From an uncultured Eubacteriales bacterium (GTDB lineage Bacteria; Bacillota; Clostridia; Oscillospirales; Acutalibacteraceae), in the NCBI GenBank assembly GCA_934476025.1, contig CAKSNI010000087.1, positions 1 through 5,470 of the forward strand: a stretch of DNA of 5,470 nucleotides, given 5' to 3'. The notes under the pieces were generated by a model. That model had not been told where the DNA came from. It searched no databases and saw only the letters and a list, made by a program, of their open reading frames with translations. The position numbers were made by a program, and so were the translations under genes. This document shows, one piece after another, positions 5,390 through 5,470 of the stretch (the first letter of the stretch is position 1; each line of letters starts with the position of its first letter).

Positions 5390-5470
5390 TGATTGAGGGG
5401 ATTTTGCCCGTTAAAATCATACTTGCCGCCGGGGAACCGGACGGCAGAAAACAAAACCCGGCGGATTTGC
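5390..5470. other. Right-edge stretch without a supported gene
   Basis: No convincing gene is seen. GCCGCCGG (5425-5432) pairs with CCGG-A-CGGC (5437-5445) through eight base pairs with one bulged A and a GGAA loop, but no T run follows on either strand. A plus-strand frame from ATG at 5383 stays open to the window end (starting MSVIEGILPVKI); it lacks a clear ribosome binding site and I do not recognise it. Confidence 0.4.

Noticed and set aside
5281..5454. N-terminal extension of plsY to an ATG at 5454
   Set aside because: The extension contains the plsY promoter and ribosome binding site, and the 222-residue form from TTG already matches the usual PlsY length and start.
1..5470. CRISPR array, tRNA, rRNA, insertion sequence or riboswitch
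   Set aside because: No spaced direct-repeat array, cloverleaf, transposase or known riboswitch-like leader was seen on either strand.

Overview
The window looks like ordinary chromosomal housekeeping and transport sequence from a Gram-positive bacterium, most likely a clostridial (Firmicutes) gut or anaerobe lineage. The evidence is a type-1 M18 aminopeptidase of the clostridial kind, an acyl-phosphate-dependent PlsY, AAGGAG-type ribosome binding sites, sigma-A-like promoters with extended -10 boxes, many intrinsic terminators, and a type I dockerin module, which is most typical of anaerobic clostridia. Base composition is mixed (roughly half GC by eye). The species cannot be named from this sequence.

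Layout: (1) The plus strand opens inside an M18 metallo-aminopeptidase gene whose true start probably lies just left of the window. (2) A 204-base gap carries a possible weak terminator, a dyad and a very good promoter, followed by a putP-type sodium/proline symporter. (3) A strong terminator, an extra inverted repeat and a second extended -10 promoter lead into an mscS-type mechanosensitive channel gene. (4) Directly after mscS lies a short dockerin-bearing reading frame with no signal peptide, no visible ribosome binding site and no ATG start. It is best read as the C-terminal remnant of a larger secreted protein. (5) Two intrinsic terminators stand head to head and close the plus-strand block and the minus-strand block. 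(6) On the minus strand, plsY (glycerol-3-phosphate acyltransferase) is read from its own promoter near the right edge and appears to start at a TTG codon.

The genes look like independent transcription units rather than one operon: putP, mscS and plsY each have their own recognisable promoter, and putP and plsY each end in a clear terminator. PutP (uptake of proline, a compatible solute and carbon/nitrogen source) and MscS (release of solutes after hypo-osmotic shock) could both serve osmotic balance. The aminopeptidase could supply amino acids beside a proline importer. Both links are inference from adjacency only.

The most notable observations are the near-identical architecture of all three promoters (TTGC-N-N, exactly 17 bases, TGG directly before TATNNT), the orphan dockerin fragment, and the back-to-back terminators. 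I found no evidence of a new defence, mobile or biosynthetic system in this window.
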